Source: Clavelina lepadiformis (taxonomy: Eukaryota; Chordata; Ascidiacea; Aplousobranchia; Clavelinidae). Taken from it: a stretch of DNA of 64,000 nt. The DNA lies in the NCBI RefSeq assembly GCF_947623445.1, contig NC_135243.1:10480501-10544500 (forward strand). The letters are read 5' to 3'. Below, one piece after another: positions 36,443 through 49,141 of the stretch. Within the stretch, counting starts at the first letter, position 1; the number at the start of each line of letters is the position of its first letter. The translations under genes were made by a program, and so were the position numbers. Under the pieces are notes generated by a model that did no database searches, was not told where the DNA came from, and was given only the letters and a program-made list of their open reading frames with translations.

Positions 36443-37040
36443 ATGGATTATATTTTGGTATCAACTGATTTGTTCATAACTTACGACGAATATCTTGTAA
36501 GGACGCTAGCATGCGCAGACAAATATGTGGAAGACGTTACCTCTCTCCAGTCATATATCAACATAAGCTCCACAACGAACTTAACTTATTCCGAAGGATA
36601 TTGTAGGTAATATTTTTATTGTTTGCATATCCTGTAAACCTATTATAGAATACTATACTATGACAAAAGGTTCTGAGTATTGGTATTGGACCCAATTTTC
36701 CACCTTAAAGATTGACTAAAGTTTAAAAATTGTTTGAAATATTTGTAGAAGTTTTTTTTATTGTAATAGTTTTCTTATCTCATTTAGTTTTTTCTCGCTA
36801 GGGAAGTCAATATAATTTAATTTAAAGTAATTAACAGGAACCATAAAGGTATTTTTAAATATTTAGTACTACACAATGTATTATGTAAAAACATCTTCCA
36901 TTTTTAGAGCTTGGGAAATGTACTTACACTGTTGCTGGGAAGTGAGAAGTGCTTTTAATGGAACTTCTCTTAACCAAATGCACGAAGACACCGGCATGTG
37001 TGAAAACATGTCAAAAGCAACCTGGACGTCTTTTTTTTGA
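36443..37040 (+). CDS. Small cysteine- and N-glycosylation-site-rich protein, two exons
   Basis: Exon 1 runs from the ATG at 36443 to 36606 (AG then GTAATA donor). Exon 2 runs from 36908 (CCATTTTTAG acceptor) to the stop TGA at 37038-37040. Phases match. The 98-residue product has five cysteines (24, 54, 63, 64, 86) and four N-glycosylation sequons (NIS 40, NLT 46, NGT 72, NMS 88), with LHCCWEVRSAF around the paired cysteines. This pattern suggests an extracellular or secreted domain, but the first residues MDYILVSTDLFITYDEY are not a good signal peptide. The visible exon 1 may therefore be internal (an AG precedes GTATGG at 36441), with a leader exon upstream. I do not recognise the family. 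Confidence 0.5.
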
Positions 37041-39555
37041 CTCCTTCAACCTGCTGTGAGCATCATGCAATCATCAACTATATCAACTGCTTGCCACAAT
37101 CAGATTTAGTTAGGCAGCTTAAAGGATAAACTTCAATTATGCAAAAATAACGAGCTGGAAGAAAGTGTAGTATCCAACCAATCTTTGATATTTTTGCATC
37201 ACACAAACGCCAAACGTATTCCATAACGTTTTGCTTGCAGTAGCTCGCAAAATTGCTGCTCAATTCGATTTGAGAGTACTCAAGTGCCATTTTACACGCA
37301 TGATGTATACACGGTAAATCTCTACTTGGTACTTTTTTGTACTAAAGTAGGTCGCCACTAAAGGTTTTATTTCAACTGATATATAATATCTAAACTTTCA
37401 TAACCTTGTGACAACGCACTGATAAGCGTAAGATAAGAATGCGCTCAATCGTTTTTATTCACAATCTTAAACAGCATTACTTTTACCGGGACACATCTGG
37501 TAAGGATGAAATGATGCTAACATGTGTAGGCCTGACTAATGTCTTGAGAGTAGGAAAACCAAGAGCAACAAAGAAGCTTCGAAATTTCAGCAGAATCAAA
37601 ATAAAGAAAGCGCCTGTCAGTATTGAATCATATATGACAGAAACATTTTGTTTTTTCTGATTTTCTTTAACTTGGAATGATGACTTCAGCTTATGCAATG
37701 TTGCTTGCTACACTCAAGCAGAGTTTATCACACAGTTATGGCCTTTTACGTGGAATTGAGAAATTTTCAATGTATGTTGTAAAACATCTAAGAATTCAAT
37801 AACACTCTTCCAATATCGCCGTTTTCTGGACAGAAAGACGTTATGCCACCTACAGAAAAGGTCAATAGCTACGTATAAGACTGCTGTTGTATGTAGTCAA
37901 GCGATCCTTTTACGCTTGTCAAAAACCACGATAAAAGGATAGCAAATTATTGATCACAAGTATGTCTTCAAGAACGTGACTACAGGATAACTTTTAGTTT
38001 GATTGTTGCAATGTATAATGTAATTGATTTATTTTAACGAAATCATATGACTAATGACAAAGTTACATCTATAGCCTTTTGCTTTTTGAATAAAACATCC
38101 ATGGATCTATTTTATGATGTTGTCGCATTTATCATGATGATCCGATTGATATGAGCACTTTGTTTCTGTACGATCAACGCGTGCTTTCACAACAAATTCT
38201 GCTTATTTTTTGTATACGTAAAAGGACGCTTATCAATTATTCAGATTCAAACTTCGAAATGATTGACTGCGTCCTAAGCAAATATTAATTATTCAGGAAA
38301 TGTCATATGGATCAACGGAACAGCTGTCAATCTGCAGTGTATCGACCGTTCGTACATATATTGGATTGGATTTCCGTAAACCTCCATAAAGTCTCCATTA
38401 TGGTATTAACGTTTCATTTCAAGGCCTTGAATGTGCTTCGGTGTATCGATGAAAATATGACGAACATTTGTGAACTGCCAATGCCCTAGAACACATTTAC
38501 CCGCAGCAACCCTCTTGTCATTATGATGTTATAGGTAGCACAAACAAACTACCAAACCACGTTTTGATTTAATAAATAATAATTAATAGTTCCTTGTTAG
38601 AAAAGAATTGTATCATCCCGCGAAGTTTCTTGCATGGGCTACTGTTTTAACCGCCAGTCGCTACTGACATAATTACTCATAAGGTCGCGTATAATGCTCA
38701 ACGTTAAAGTCCTCTCAGAACAATCATAATTTCTACAAAATGCTTCGTTTCTTTTGGCTTACTTGAAACTGTTGAATAAAACGGTGCACAACAATACCAT
38801 CGGCTTTCTCGTCCAACGGCAATGGTAGGCTGATCTTACTTATAATCATAGCAAAGGATCTAAAAAGCGAGGCATAAATCTTATCATTAGTGAAGCGTTT
38901 TACGTATCTTGCTAGAAATTATGGCTGTGTGAGTGAAATTCAATGGCAAAATAAACACGGGGCCTGTTCTACAAACATATCAGCAAACTTAAACCACATT
39001 CTATTCCATATAAACATAAACAACATGCAACAATATCATACCAGCTGTAAAACTTTTTTACCCATATCTATAAAATTGCACGTAACGACAAATAGCTTAC
39101 ACGTGGGTAGAACTGATATATTAATAAAAACGCTTGAAACAAAATGAACTAAAGATAAAAAGCGTCATGTAAAATTTCGTTGCACTTTCTAAGGTATAAG
39201 TTGGCATTTAGTTAGTTCTATTTCTGTCGAACGCTCTTTAATGTTCTTTTTGACTTTTTTTTGTGGGTGCGTTATTAAGTTATTAGTTTGTTTTGCAGTT
39301 CGGTCGTTGATGCTGGCATTATTACCGTAACGCGGCCTTAGTGAAAATTTACGATTTACTGCGTAATCTTAATTACAACGCCGTAAAATGAATCCTACAT
39401 AAACTTTTTGACATTTTTTTTTCAATACACTATCGACTAAACTAAAACCAAACTCAAAAATGTTTACTTGTCCCCAAAATTTGATCCTTTGTTTGCCACT
39501 TTGTGTATAGCATCATGAACCATAACATATGATTTGCTTGTGCATCTGTTTTGTT
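37041..39555. other. Intergenic, no gene recognised
   Basis: AT-rich sequence with short frames only. A 73-codon plus-strand frame at 37439 and its opposite-strand counterpart lack motifs or conserved character. Confidence 0.4.
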
Positions 39556-40483
39556 CCTTTTTTGTTAATTTTTACAAAAGTTTTTACAAAATTTTGTTTT
39601 ACCGGTCCTACTCCAGTTTGCATTAAATACACACATATTCATTTCGAGTTTCGGTCCTGCTAACTTGTCCATATGTTTTTCCCCATCGGGTTCAAATAAC
39701 ATATCCAATATATTATTATTCTCTTGAACTGCATTGTCCAAATGTAGTTCTGCATTGCAGGGAATTTCATTAGGATTGACTATTGTATTGTAAATATTGT
39801 TAATGCATGATATTATTGTTGTAGTAGCAGAATACCTTTCGCCATCCAGATTGAGTCCCTGTGGTTCCAATATGGAGCCAACTCATCTGTCGGAGATTCC
39901 TTCGGTCAACCAGTTTGCTCTAAGGCTAAGCAGTAATCGTCTTAAACGCTGGATCTCGCAAAGTGTGTACTAGGATTTGTTTTGACGTTAGTGGTAACCC
40001 ATCGAATGCCTCTTCTACAGCGTAGGAAATTTCGGCATTTTCCTGTTGCTCGATTCGATCAAACGACGGGTCAAATCCGACTGGTAACCTGGAAAGTTCA
40101 TCTGAGTCATCATGTTTTGACGTCGGCTTGTACTGAATTTCGTACTGGAACGCCATCAGTGTGATAGCCCACCGTTGTAATAGCTGTACAGTCGACACAG
40201 ATAGCTTCTTTGTGGGTGATAAAATTGACACCAGCGGTTTGTGATCTGTGACTAAGATAAATTTTCTACCAAGTAAGAACTGATGAATCTTGCTTATCCC
40301 GTAAATAATTTGACAGCGCTACCTTTCATTCTGCGAATATCTTTTTTGCGTTTTAAGTCAGTATTTTGGAAGCGTGGGCCATCAGTCGTTCTACGCTGTC
40401 ATGTTCTTGCATCAGAGCTGCTCCAATACCATATTTCGAGGGATCTGTAGCCAGTATAAGAGGCTTGCTTTCAACGTAGTATG

Positions 40484-41425
40484 GCGATTGTAATAGTTAA
40501 TTGTAATAACTTACATGATTGGCGTTTTAATAAGCAATTGTGTGTTCTCTGGCTAGATGGAAATATGATATTTAAAAGAGTTGTCCCGTTTAACTATAAC
40601 ACGTATCCGTGCAGTAGAGTAAACTGCTTTTTAAGTGTTTGTAGTACGTATGAATGTACGAAATTAGATGGTACTTGTGGTAAAGAATCTCGGTGACGTA
40701 GAATATGTTACATTTTAATCATTACTATAAAAATATGTATCATGACGTAAATAACGGCGTCTCTCTCTGATTGTCTGAATATAGCGATATAACAACTGAG
40801 GCTTGGTTTAAAGTAGGGGCGGGCAACTTCTTCGGTCGGCGGGCCTGATATGAGAAAATGAAGTACTTGGCGGGCCGGATTCCTGAATAGATTGGAACGC
40901 AGCTTTGTTTTATTAATGTTCATGGTCGAAAATGTTTGCTCACAAATGTATGTAGACCCGAACCGAACAAGTAGATTCATGGCCATCTTTCTAAGGTTGG
41001 CAAACTTGGACTTATTCAATGACGCAATACTGGGATTGCGGCAGAATGTGGCCGCAGGGCACATTATCATGTAAGACCGGAAACTGTCTGCGGGCCGCTT
41101 GAAATCCCGTCGCGGGCCGGACCCGGCCCGCGGGCCGTATGTTGCCCGCCCCTGGTTTAAAGCCTTCTCTTTTATTCATCATTCACTTCAAGTCATTTGC
41201 TCTATTCGGATTTTAAAATGGATATGAAATTGCTTCTGATATAATTACAACTAGGTTATATTTTGGAATATAAGAATTTGGACTTTGAAAGGTTGTGCTG
41301 ACTTAAAGAAACAATCAAAGATAGCATAAAAACGGAGTCAAAAATAAAATAGTCAAGGAGTTCTAAAGGAAAGACTAAAGCCATTTGGCTTTAGGCCAAC
41401 CTAAAACAAATACCCTCGCCATCCC
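40484..41425 (+). repeat. Dispersed repeat inserted in the Gypsy fossil
   Basis: This non-coding segment interrupts the retroelement. Its ends resemble an inverted pair: TATGGCGATTG at the left and, on the opposite strand, TATGGGGATGGCG at the right. It matches 12090-12425 in reverse orientation over 40731-41425 and is itself interrupted by a hAT element at 40814-41154. Without that insert it is about 590 bp. It may be a DNA transposon with short ends, but the target duplication is not clear. Confidence 0.7.
40806..41162 (-). mobile_element. hAT element, short derivative with transposase C-terminus
   Basis: The element 40814-41154 (341 bp) starts TAGGGGCGGGCAAC and ends GTTGCCCGCCCCTG. It is flanked by the exact 8-bp duplication GTTTAAAG at 40806-40813 and 41155-41162. 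On the minus strand it reads through a hAT C-terminal dimerisation domain: NKSKFANLRKMAMNLL then FGSTYICEQTFSTMNINKTK. The rest of the transposase is absent, so this is an internal-deletion derivative. The GC-rich CGGGCCGG ends contrast sharply with the AT-rich surroundings. The sequence at 12359-12366 shows the same repeat without this insertion. Confidence 0.95.
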
Positions 41426-42900
41426 CATAATAGTGAATCAGCTTAGTCGAAACTATGACATCCTTTTTGAGCCATCAACAGACAGTTTCACAGGCATCAG
41501 ACCACTTGAATTTAGCTGTCTTCTTGAGCAACGCATATAATGGGTTTGCTTTGTCCGGTAAGTTCTTGATGAAGGACCGTAGTAATTGATTTTTCCCAAA
41601 AATGCTTGTAGCTCCTGAAGATTCTGGGTCTTGTGCAATTGTTGAATTTCGTCGTTTCCCGTCCTTTTCGATGATATGCCGGAGGTATTCGACAGAATCT
41701 TTCAAAAATTCGCATTTAGCCAATTTAATGCACAAACTATACTTGCCTAAACGGTACATAAGTTTCTTCAATTTTTCCCAATGTTTTGCAGCTGTCCCTC
41801 CAGTCACGATCAAGTTATCAAGATATGCTGCTACTCCAGTCAGTCCCGTAGTCATAGTGTCCATGCAGCAATGAAACTGGGCTGGGCTGGATGCTACGCC
41901 AAAACACATGTGGTTACAACGGTAAAGACCAAAAGGTGTGTTAATTATACGCATAACTTTCTTGCGTCGTCCTGGAGTGCCAACTGCAGATATGCGTCTG
42001 TTAAATCGATTTTGGAGTCCAATGTTGGTAACGGGTAGTATTCAACTTCGATGCTTAGATTAAGCACTTTGAAGTCACCACAGAGGCACAGACCCTAATG
42101 CCTCCACTTTGTATGGAGACTATAGTTATGGGTGCATTGATCCGTACACATTGTTCTCACGTAGGTTTTGGTTTTCGTGAGGGTGTTTTGCAAGGAAGTG
42201 TTCGGATACAACAAACATTAACGTCGACCTTCAGGATGATGAGGTTGGATGATGACGTCTCTAATTTGATCATCAACGTAGCTGGGATGAGGGCATTGAT
42301 CAATTTTTCAGGCAAATCGGCAATCTCTGGCGATCACGCGGAGTATCGCGGTCTAATCTGCGTATGATTGTCCTGGTTGCATACGACAGTTTTAGAATGC
42401 AAATTTTGCGGTTTGAACGTGGACAGTAGAAGTAAAGTGCAAAGATAGTTTCCAGTTAATTAGGCAAAGGACTTATCCGCAACATGTTCATCACCAAACA
42501 AATTTTCAAGAAGTACGTAGGTTTCCGAACCAACCCATGCTAGCAAACAAGCTTTTTTTGTTTACGGACATGACGTTGTAAATGTTCATGTGATGTTTCA
42601 ACCTCTTTAAGTAGTTGTGCCATTTTTCTTTTGTTTTATTAAAGGCATCAAACACTGGAACAGCTGTGTCTTTTTCTACGACTTTCACCTTTTGCATACT
42701 GCTAAAAGTAGATATGAAGCTTATTTGCTGTTCACTCATTGCCGTTAACATCGCTTGCAAGTTTTCATCCATGGCTAATTTCTTTTTTAAGGAATCCCGC
42801 TGCCACCACTGCTGTATTTTTAGTGATACAGTAGACTGTAAAACTTCGCCATCGCCAACATGCCAAACTGAAATCAAATTTCAAACTCACACAACTAAGA

Positions 42901-44719
42901 CACGTTGACTATTTGCTTGGGCAATGGAAAAATGCCGAACAGAAAAACCCTAATTACTACTAGAGAGGTGTGTACACGTCATTAGAAAACACAAGCGCCC
43001 GACGGAGCAAACATAATTTACGAAAACACATTACGGTTATATAACACAAATTGCATCAGTCGTGAACCTTTTTATCGAGTAAGTTCTCTTCACTGCAATT
43101 TGTTTCGCATTACTTCACAGCATGCGCTGCCATTATCTACCCATAAAATACATTGTTTACGTTTGCATTTTTTGTATTCTTTCCCGAAATACAAAGTTTT
43201 GACTTGCAGTTGGTTCAGTTTTCATTGTTAGCTTGCTAAAGCGGTTTTATATCGACGAATTCTTCGTTGATCAATTCGTAGCACTTTTGAGAATCTTTTG
43301 GCTCTCTCTACAGCATGGTATCAATGATGTATAGTCTACTATTTATTTGGTTGAAAAAAATTGCGCTCGTGTTATACCACGTGCGTAAATATATGCAGAA
43401 CGTATATATATATGTATATATTTGACGTATATACAGTAACATATATATAATATATATACGTAATTGCAAATGCGTATATTTGCTTTGTCTTTCTCGTGAA
43501 CTTTCTACTTTTTTAATTTAAAACCTTTCATCTGTTTTAATAAAACCGAACCGTAAAAGAGACAGTGACCTGGCGGTTTGCCGTCAGTTGAACTATTATG
43601 CTGTGTAGTATGGCAAGCCATAACAGACAAAAGTGAAAGCCGTTACGTGTAAGGTAGTGAGTTGGCCAAGTGGGACAAAAATGTGTAATCACGAACAAAG
43701 AGTGGAATGGCTTGCCATAGTATAGTACCTGTGTCACGGGATTATTTTTATGCACCCGTTTTATAGCCATCACATTGTTTGTTCGCACCACTCTTATATG
43801 TTAATTTAGTCAAATGTGTGGGTCAACTTCAATTTTTGTTCGCGTTGTGTCATTTTTATGCATGCTTGTCAGGTTTTATGTTTGCTCACGTGCTGCCGTA
43901 TTTTACTTATTTATATGAACACATGTTTTTAGTCGATCTTTTGTGACGTCTCACATCGCGACCCCTAGAGCTTAATTGGTATTTAGCATCCCGCATTTAT
44001 TTCCTCATGGCGTGACAACAGTGGAATCTGTGTTTGGTGTGGTGTTGCACTCGTCTGAGCGAGTGTTAAATCAGTCTACGTTTTAACTTTGTAGTGAAAA
44101 GATGGTTGCTTTTATCTAAGAAATGGTATTAAAAGTTAGTAAAGCAAAAAGAGCTAATTGACTACCTGTAAAGCGAGACAGCGAGGACAAAATCTCAGGA
44201 TCAACAGCTGGACTTAAAACACCCATGCTTGTTTACCTCACCCAAAATTTGCGAAGTGAAAAAATTTGGGAGTATTACACCTGAAACAACGCTTTAAAAC
44301 GAAATGCGGTCTTATATTTCAATGCCCTCTTCCTCTAAATACGCTATAGTGGCCACAACCAACTAAAACAAAGGCAACAGTACAACCTTCTAGCTCTGAG
44401 CTCGTCGAAAACTCACCCGTGTGCTTGAGAAATTTCGATGCACATCGTCTGAGCAAATCTTCGCTTTAAGATCATATTTTGTTCACCAAAGCAACTATAC
44501 GATGCAGAACGTTTTACATACTTCGTAATCATGTGTTTTGTGACGGCAGCTGCAAGAAAACGTGTTATGACAAAGCCTGCCTAATTTTGAAAGGAATCAA
44601 GTAACTTCCTGCCCGGAGCTTTGTTGTGTTGCGTGTGCAAGTACCGTTTACCTTCTGCAGAATCAGTGACATACGAGTACGACTATTGAAAACGAGTGAT
44701 AAAACTGAACAAAACAAAA
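42901..44719. other. Intergenic, no gene seen; TA-rich tract at 43398-43462
   Basis: Contains a TA dinucleotide-rich stretch (TATATATATG... TATATAATATATATACG) and a small inverted repeat with ATGGCAAGCCAT at 43611 and ATGGCTTGCCAT at 43710. No exon or element could be supported. Confidence 0.45.
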
Positions 44720-44771
44720 ATGTCTGTTAAACCGGAAGTAATGTATGAAGCAACGGTACAGTATATGGATG
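44720..44771 (+). CDS. Candidate first coding exon upstream of the desaturase
   Basis: ATG at 44720 in a good context (CAAAAATGT) opens MSVKPEVMYEATVQYMD and ends at a GTACGT donor in phase 1. Position and orientation suit an N-terminal exon of the desaturase gene. However, the next recognised exon begins in phase 0, so a linking exon is missing from this model or the call is wrong. Confidence 0.35.
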
Positions 44772-45924
44772 GTACGTCATCGGTGCATAGACCAGGGTCA
44801 CTCATTTTCTCATATTGAAATCTCAATGTAGCATAATTTCATGAAACTGCGTGCTTGGGTAGCATTCTAATGTATAAAAACTGATTTTGTTTATGAAAGT
44901 AACATTAACTGAAGTATGTCGTCTGGTTTTGTGATTTAAAAATGTATGTGTTTGCAAGAGTAAAATGATGAGAAAAGACAAAGTTTTCAAATGATTCCCA
45001 CAGATGTTAGGGTGCCCCTTATGTGCTTGCAGTGATAACGTTTTTATTTATCGCAAGGTTAAGATAACATTTTGTAACTTCCTATTTTACGATAAAGCCT
45101 TTAAATGATTAGAATATAACCAAGCTATCGACAATGCTTTCTGATCTTTGATAACTTGTTGTTTAAAGGGAGTCACGTTTGTGAAAGTGACAGTCAGCTT
45201 CCTGTGGTATAGCTGTTCAAAACGACAGGAAACGGTTGGAGGAGAAACAGTTATTGTGGTAACTCTATACCTTCGTATGTAGATTCTTCTACTGTTATTG
45301 TGCTTGACAGAAAGTATAGTTTCACGACTCAATAGTGATTTTCAGCAAAGTTTAGAATTAGCATTTGAATTAAATTTTTTGTTCTAATAATATATTCATA
45401 CCGTGATTATTCGATTGTAAGCCAAAACTTATAAAGTTCTTTTTTCATCATTCTTGCGGCTTACATTCAAGGGCGTCTTACAATCGATGACAATTAATGT
45501 TTCGTACTACTGATACTCTTGTAGAGAATAAACAGTTTATTCCGGAAACTTGGTGGTCCATATATGTTCCAGTGCGGCTTGCTACTGTACCGTTACGTGC
45601 GGCTTACAACCACGGGCGGCTTACGATCAAATAAATACGGTATTCGAGAACCTACGCATGGACAAACTTTCTGCGAATACGGAAGTGCTCCACGGTTCAA
45701 AAGAAGCGTATAGTGAACGGAAAAATAAATCGGATATTTCTGAACAAAAGTTGAGTTAGCCTAGTTATAAGTTTGACTGTATATCTGTTGAGCCTTCAGT
45801 TTGCAGCAAACCTTTAAATGCTTGGTTTAAAAGTACTTTCGTATCATTTGAATTTCTGTAGCTCAACATTTAGCCAGATTTTTCACTTCAGATTTAGTCT
45901 AACTAACCTTTGCAAAAGCAACAG

Positions 45925-48900
45925 GAAAATTTGAAATTTAACATGAAGCAAAGTGAAATAATATGGTTTAACCTCATAAAATTTTCTGTCATGCATCTCA
46001 TTGCTTTCTGGGGCGTCCTTCTTGCCTTCAAGTGTTATCCTCAAACGCTTTTTTGGAGTAAGTACCAATTATAAGTTAATTGAAGCTATTTTAATGTTAA
46101 TCTTTGCAAACCTTCAGTATATATTTATAGCACTTCTTTAAAAAATAAATTTACCGTTTCTTTTTACGTTTGTTAGCTCGTTGTGTTTAATATAAGGAAT
46201 AAACGCATTTAGTTATTAAAATAACTTGTGGATATTATATCACCTATATAACATAACCAAATCAATGCAAAATCATATCTGATTCATTTAACAATGTTGT
46301 TATGTGTCTGGTATGGTATGGTATGATAACGTTTATTTTCGGACTGAGGAAAGTCCTTGCACGACATGATTCATTACAAGTACTTTCAGGGGTATTTGTG
46401 TATACATTTTACAATATTTTTACTTTGTTCACAAGAGAATTTAATAAACACCAGCTAATCCACATGACCTAAATGAAAATGCCATGAGCATTGCCGACTG
46501 ACCATGGAAGTATAATGAGACTATTCTGAGAAAAAAAATCTCAAATACTGGAATGAAGTCTGCAACAGTTTAATTTAGCCGGTATCGAAAAGACTTCTGT
46601 TGATGTTTATGATGGTTACATTTTGGTGTAAGGTTATCCTAGTTTTCCTTTGCAGGTCAACCACAGGTGCTGCTCGAATAACATATGCCTGAGCAGCCCT
46701 GCTTGCTGCGATGCCTCTGTAACTGTTATAAAGTGCAGTTTGATTGCGGCAAACATTTTTGCTTAAAGATTAATGTATAGCAAACCCTTCACTTTCTCTC
46801 AAATCATGAATATCAACGTAAATAGAATGTACTCCTGGCCTACAGTAATTTGAGCGCTTACTGATTGGTCTGTATTGTTGTATTGGCGTGTTTTGTTACG
46901 AATTTTTAGTCAATTTATAACACGTGGTAAATTGACGAAATGCCAATGCACATAAAGATCCAAACCAGTTGATTCAAATATGTTTTTGTATAAGATTTCA
47001 TATACGGCAGCATTGGACATTTGGGCATAACAGCTGGTGCACACAGACTTTGGTCACATCGATCTTACAAAGCAAAACTTCCTTTACGTGTTTTTCTTGC
47101 CGTCTGCAATTGCATTGCTTTACAAGTGAGTCCAGTGAACTAGGTTAGCTCACTTTTTCAAAACATTTAAACGACTGTATATAGATCTCAGTGAATGGTA
47201 TTCTTCTTGACGTAACAATTTTATTGCAAAATAAAACATACTTATAAGTTATAACGAACAAACATTTTAAATGTTTTTTTTCTGATGTTGTTGTTCACGA
47301 GCAGGTTTATGTATAGAGGTTATTGCTTGCATTGTCATAGCTTTTAATTAATTATTTATGCAGAATTCCATCTTTGACTGGGCGCGTGACCATCGAACTC
47401 ACCACAAATATTCAGAAACAAACGCTGATCCACACAACGCAAAACGAGGTTTCCTTTTCAGTCACGTAGGCTGGATTTTCTGTCGAAAACATCCTGATGT
47501 TGTTGAGAAAGGAAAGGGCATTGATGTTAGCGATTTACTTAATGACCCCGTTGTTGTGTTCCAAAGAAAGTAAGCGTTGTAATATGGTCTTTTAGCTGTA
47601 CCTTATTTGCTGTTTTCATTTTGCAATTATGACTTTATCGTGCGCAATGCAAGCCTGTCCTCAGAAACCAATAAATATAAAAATCGTCAATTTATGTACA
47701 ATATCAACATTTCTATATAATTATGTTCACGAAATGCCCCTGGTAAGGTTACTGTGAAGTTAAATACAATTGTAAGCTGATCTAAAGCTTTGAAGTTTTG
47801 CATTTCAGGTATTACCATGGGCTCTGTACGTTTGCATGCTTTGCTGTTCCAACCCTGGTGCCTACTTATTTCTGGAAAGAAAGGATTTTAGTTTCATTTT
47901 GCATAAACATGCTTCGGTATGTCGCCTTTCTTAACGTGACATTTTTGGTGAACAGTGCTGCACATATGTGGGGATACAGGCCGTATGATGCAAACATCAA
48001 TCCAGCTGAAAATCTTCCAGTTGCCATACTCACCTTAGGCAAGTTTAAATCCATCAATTAGATGTCAATGCAAATTCTAATATGTTTTCAGTTTCGTATA
48101 ATTTGTTTCTGCGCTTCGATCAACGATCGAATCGCAGTCTTTGCAGATCAACATGGCAGAATTCAAAAAACATCAGTGAGACAATTTTTTAAAAAGTTTT
48201 TCAAATATTTCGCCTCAACTTTAATGTACTGTAGTATAATAATAATAATATTAGGTTGTAACTTATTAATAAATAATCTTACGTTATGAATACTTAATAT
48301 GGTAAAGCCTATTCTATTTGATTCTGGTGCAGATAAGTTAAACGTGAAGAAAATTGAGTTTTTCTTTATTACAAAATTATCCTCACTAAATTTTAATAGC
48401 TCAGAAACACGGTCAAATCTGAGGTCAGGTTATACGCAAACCTTTACTAAATTAAAAGTAGAAATTTCGGGCATGTAAATGCCATTGCATGAATGTCTTA
48501 AAACTGTAACCTTTATTTAAATATTTTCGATTACCAGAAATAAATGGTGGTAGTTTTTATCGTATACAGGCACATGGCAACATTTAAATAGCTGATGGCA
48601 AATTGTAATTAAAATCAATGCCTCGATTACGATACCATGTAATCCATCGTAATCGATTTTCAACGTAGGTAGGCATCGATATATCACAAAGATTATAAAT
48701 AGAATCAAAGTTATTGGTGCCATAATGGAACCTTTCGAAACCTACAACCACTAAATTAAGCTACTCGTATGCGTTTTTTTATTTCTAGAGTTTATTTGCA
48801 ATTAAAGAATTAATGTAGAATTAGAGAATTAATGTTGCAATAAACTGTATAAGATTAGGAATTTGCATTGATTTTGGCACGTTAAAGTCTGCAGGTCTGC

Positions 48901-49141
48901 ATTCGATTTCCCTTTTATCGCTATAACGTGTTGTTTTATTTCTTAAGGAGAAGGGTTCCACAATTACCATCATGTTTTCCCACAAGATTATAGAACCAGC
49001 GAGTTGGGGATCCGGTTCAACATATCAACAGCTTTTATAGATGTCATGGCTTTTTTCCAAGTGGCTTACGATTTAACTACTGTGTCCAAGGCAACAGTGT
49101 TGGCAAGAAGAAAACGAACCGGGGCTTTGAAAGACTTTTAG
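45925..49141 (+). CDS. SCD: Stearoyl-CoA desaturase (delta-9 acyl-CoA desaturase)
   Basis: An ER-membrane di-iron enzyme that inserts the delta-9 double bond into stearoyl- and palmitoyl-CoA using cytochrome b5. Exons 45925-46057, 46995-47125, 47364-47569, 47809-48038, 48948-49141 keep phase throughout. The three histidine boxes are HRLWSH (exon at 46995), HRTHH (exon at 47364) and HNYHH (last exon). Other family landmarks are GITAGAHRLWSHRSYKAKLP, ADPHNAKRGFLFSHVGW and NSAAHMWGYRPYD. Hydrophobic segments flank the first box and fill the exon at 47809. The intron 48039-48947 uses a GC donor (TTAG then GCAAGT). The first exon shown may be preceded by more coding sequence; the N-terminus is variable in this family. 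The end KDF suits a short cytosolic tail. Confidence 0.92.

Larger units (their letters stand above)
39560..42900 (-). mobile_element. Ty3/Gypsy LTR retroelement fossil
   Basis: A minus-strand internal region in the usual Ty3/Gypsy order: a gag-like piece near 42770-42510, reverse transcriptase near 41950-41450, RNase H near 40480-40200 and the connection to integrase with its N-terminal zinc-binding zone near 40200-39840. RT landmarks such as NTPFGLYRC and GVASSPAQF identify the family. The element is clearly broken, with at least five disruptions, and the long terminal repeats were not found, so the ends are approximate. A repeat is inserted between the RT and RNase H parts (see 40484-41425). 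It looks old and inactive. Confidence 0.85.

Noticed and set aside
43398-43462. TA-rich tract as a possible regulatory or origin element
   Set aside because: Simple dinucleotide-rich sequence without associated structure.
43606-43723. Inverted repeat with ATGGCAAGCCAT arms
   Set aside because: Short, partly self-palindromic arms with no flanking duplication; chance is a fair explanation.
48039-48045. Ordinary GT donor a few bases after the GC donor in the desaturase
   Set aside because: It shifts the frame of the last exon, destroys HNYHH and meets a stop.
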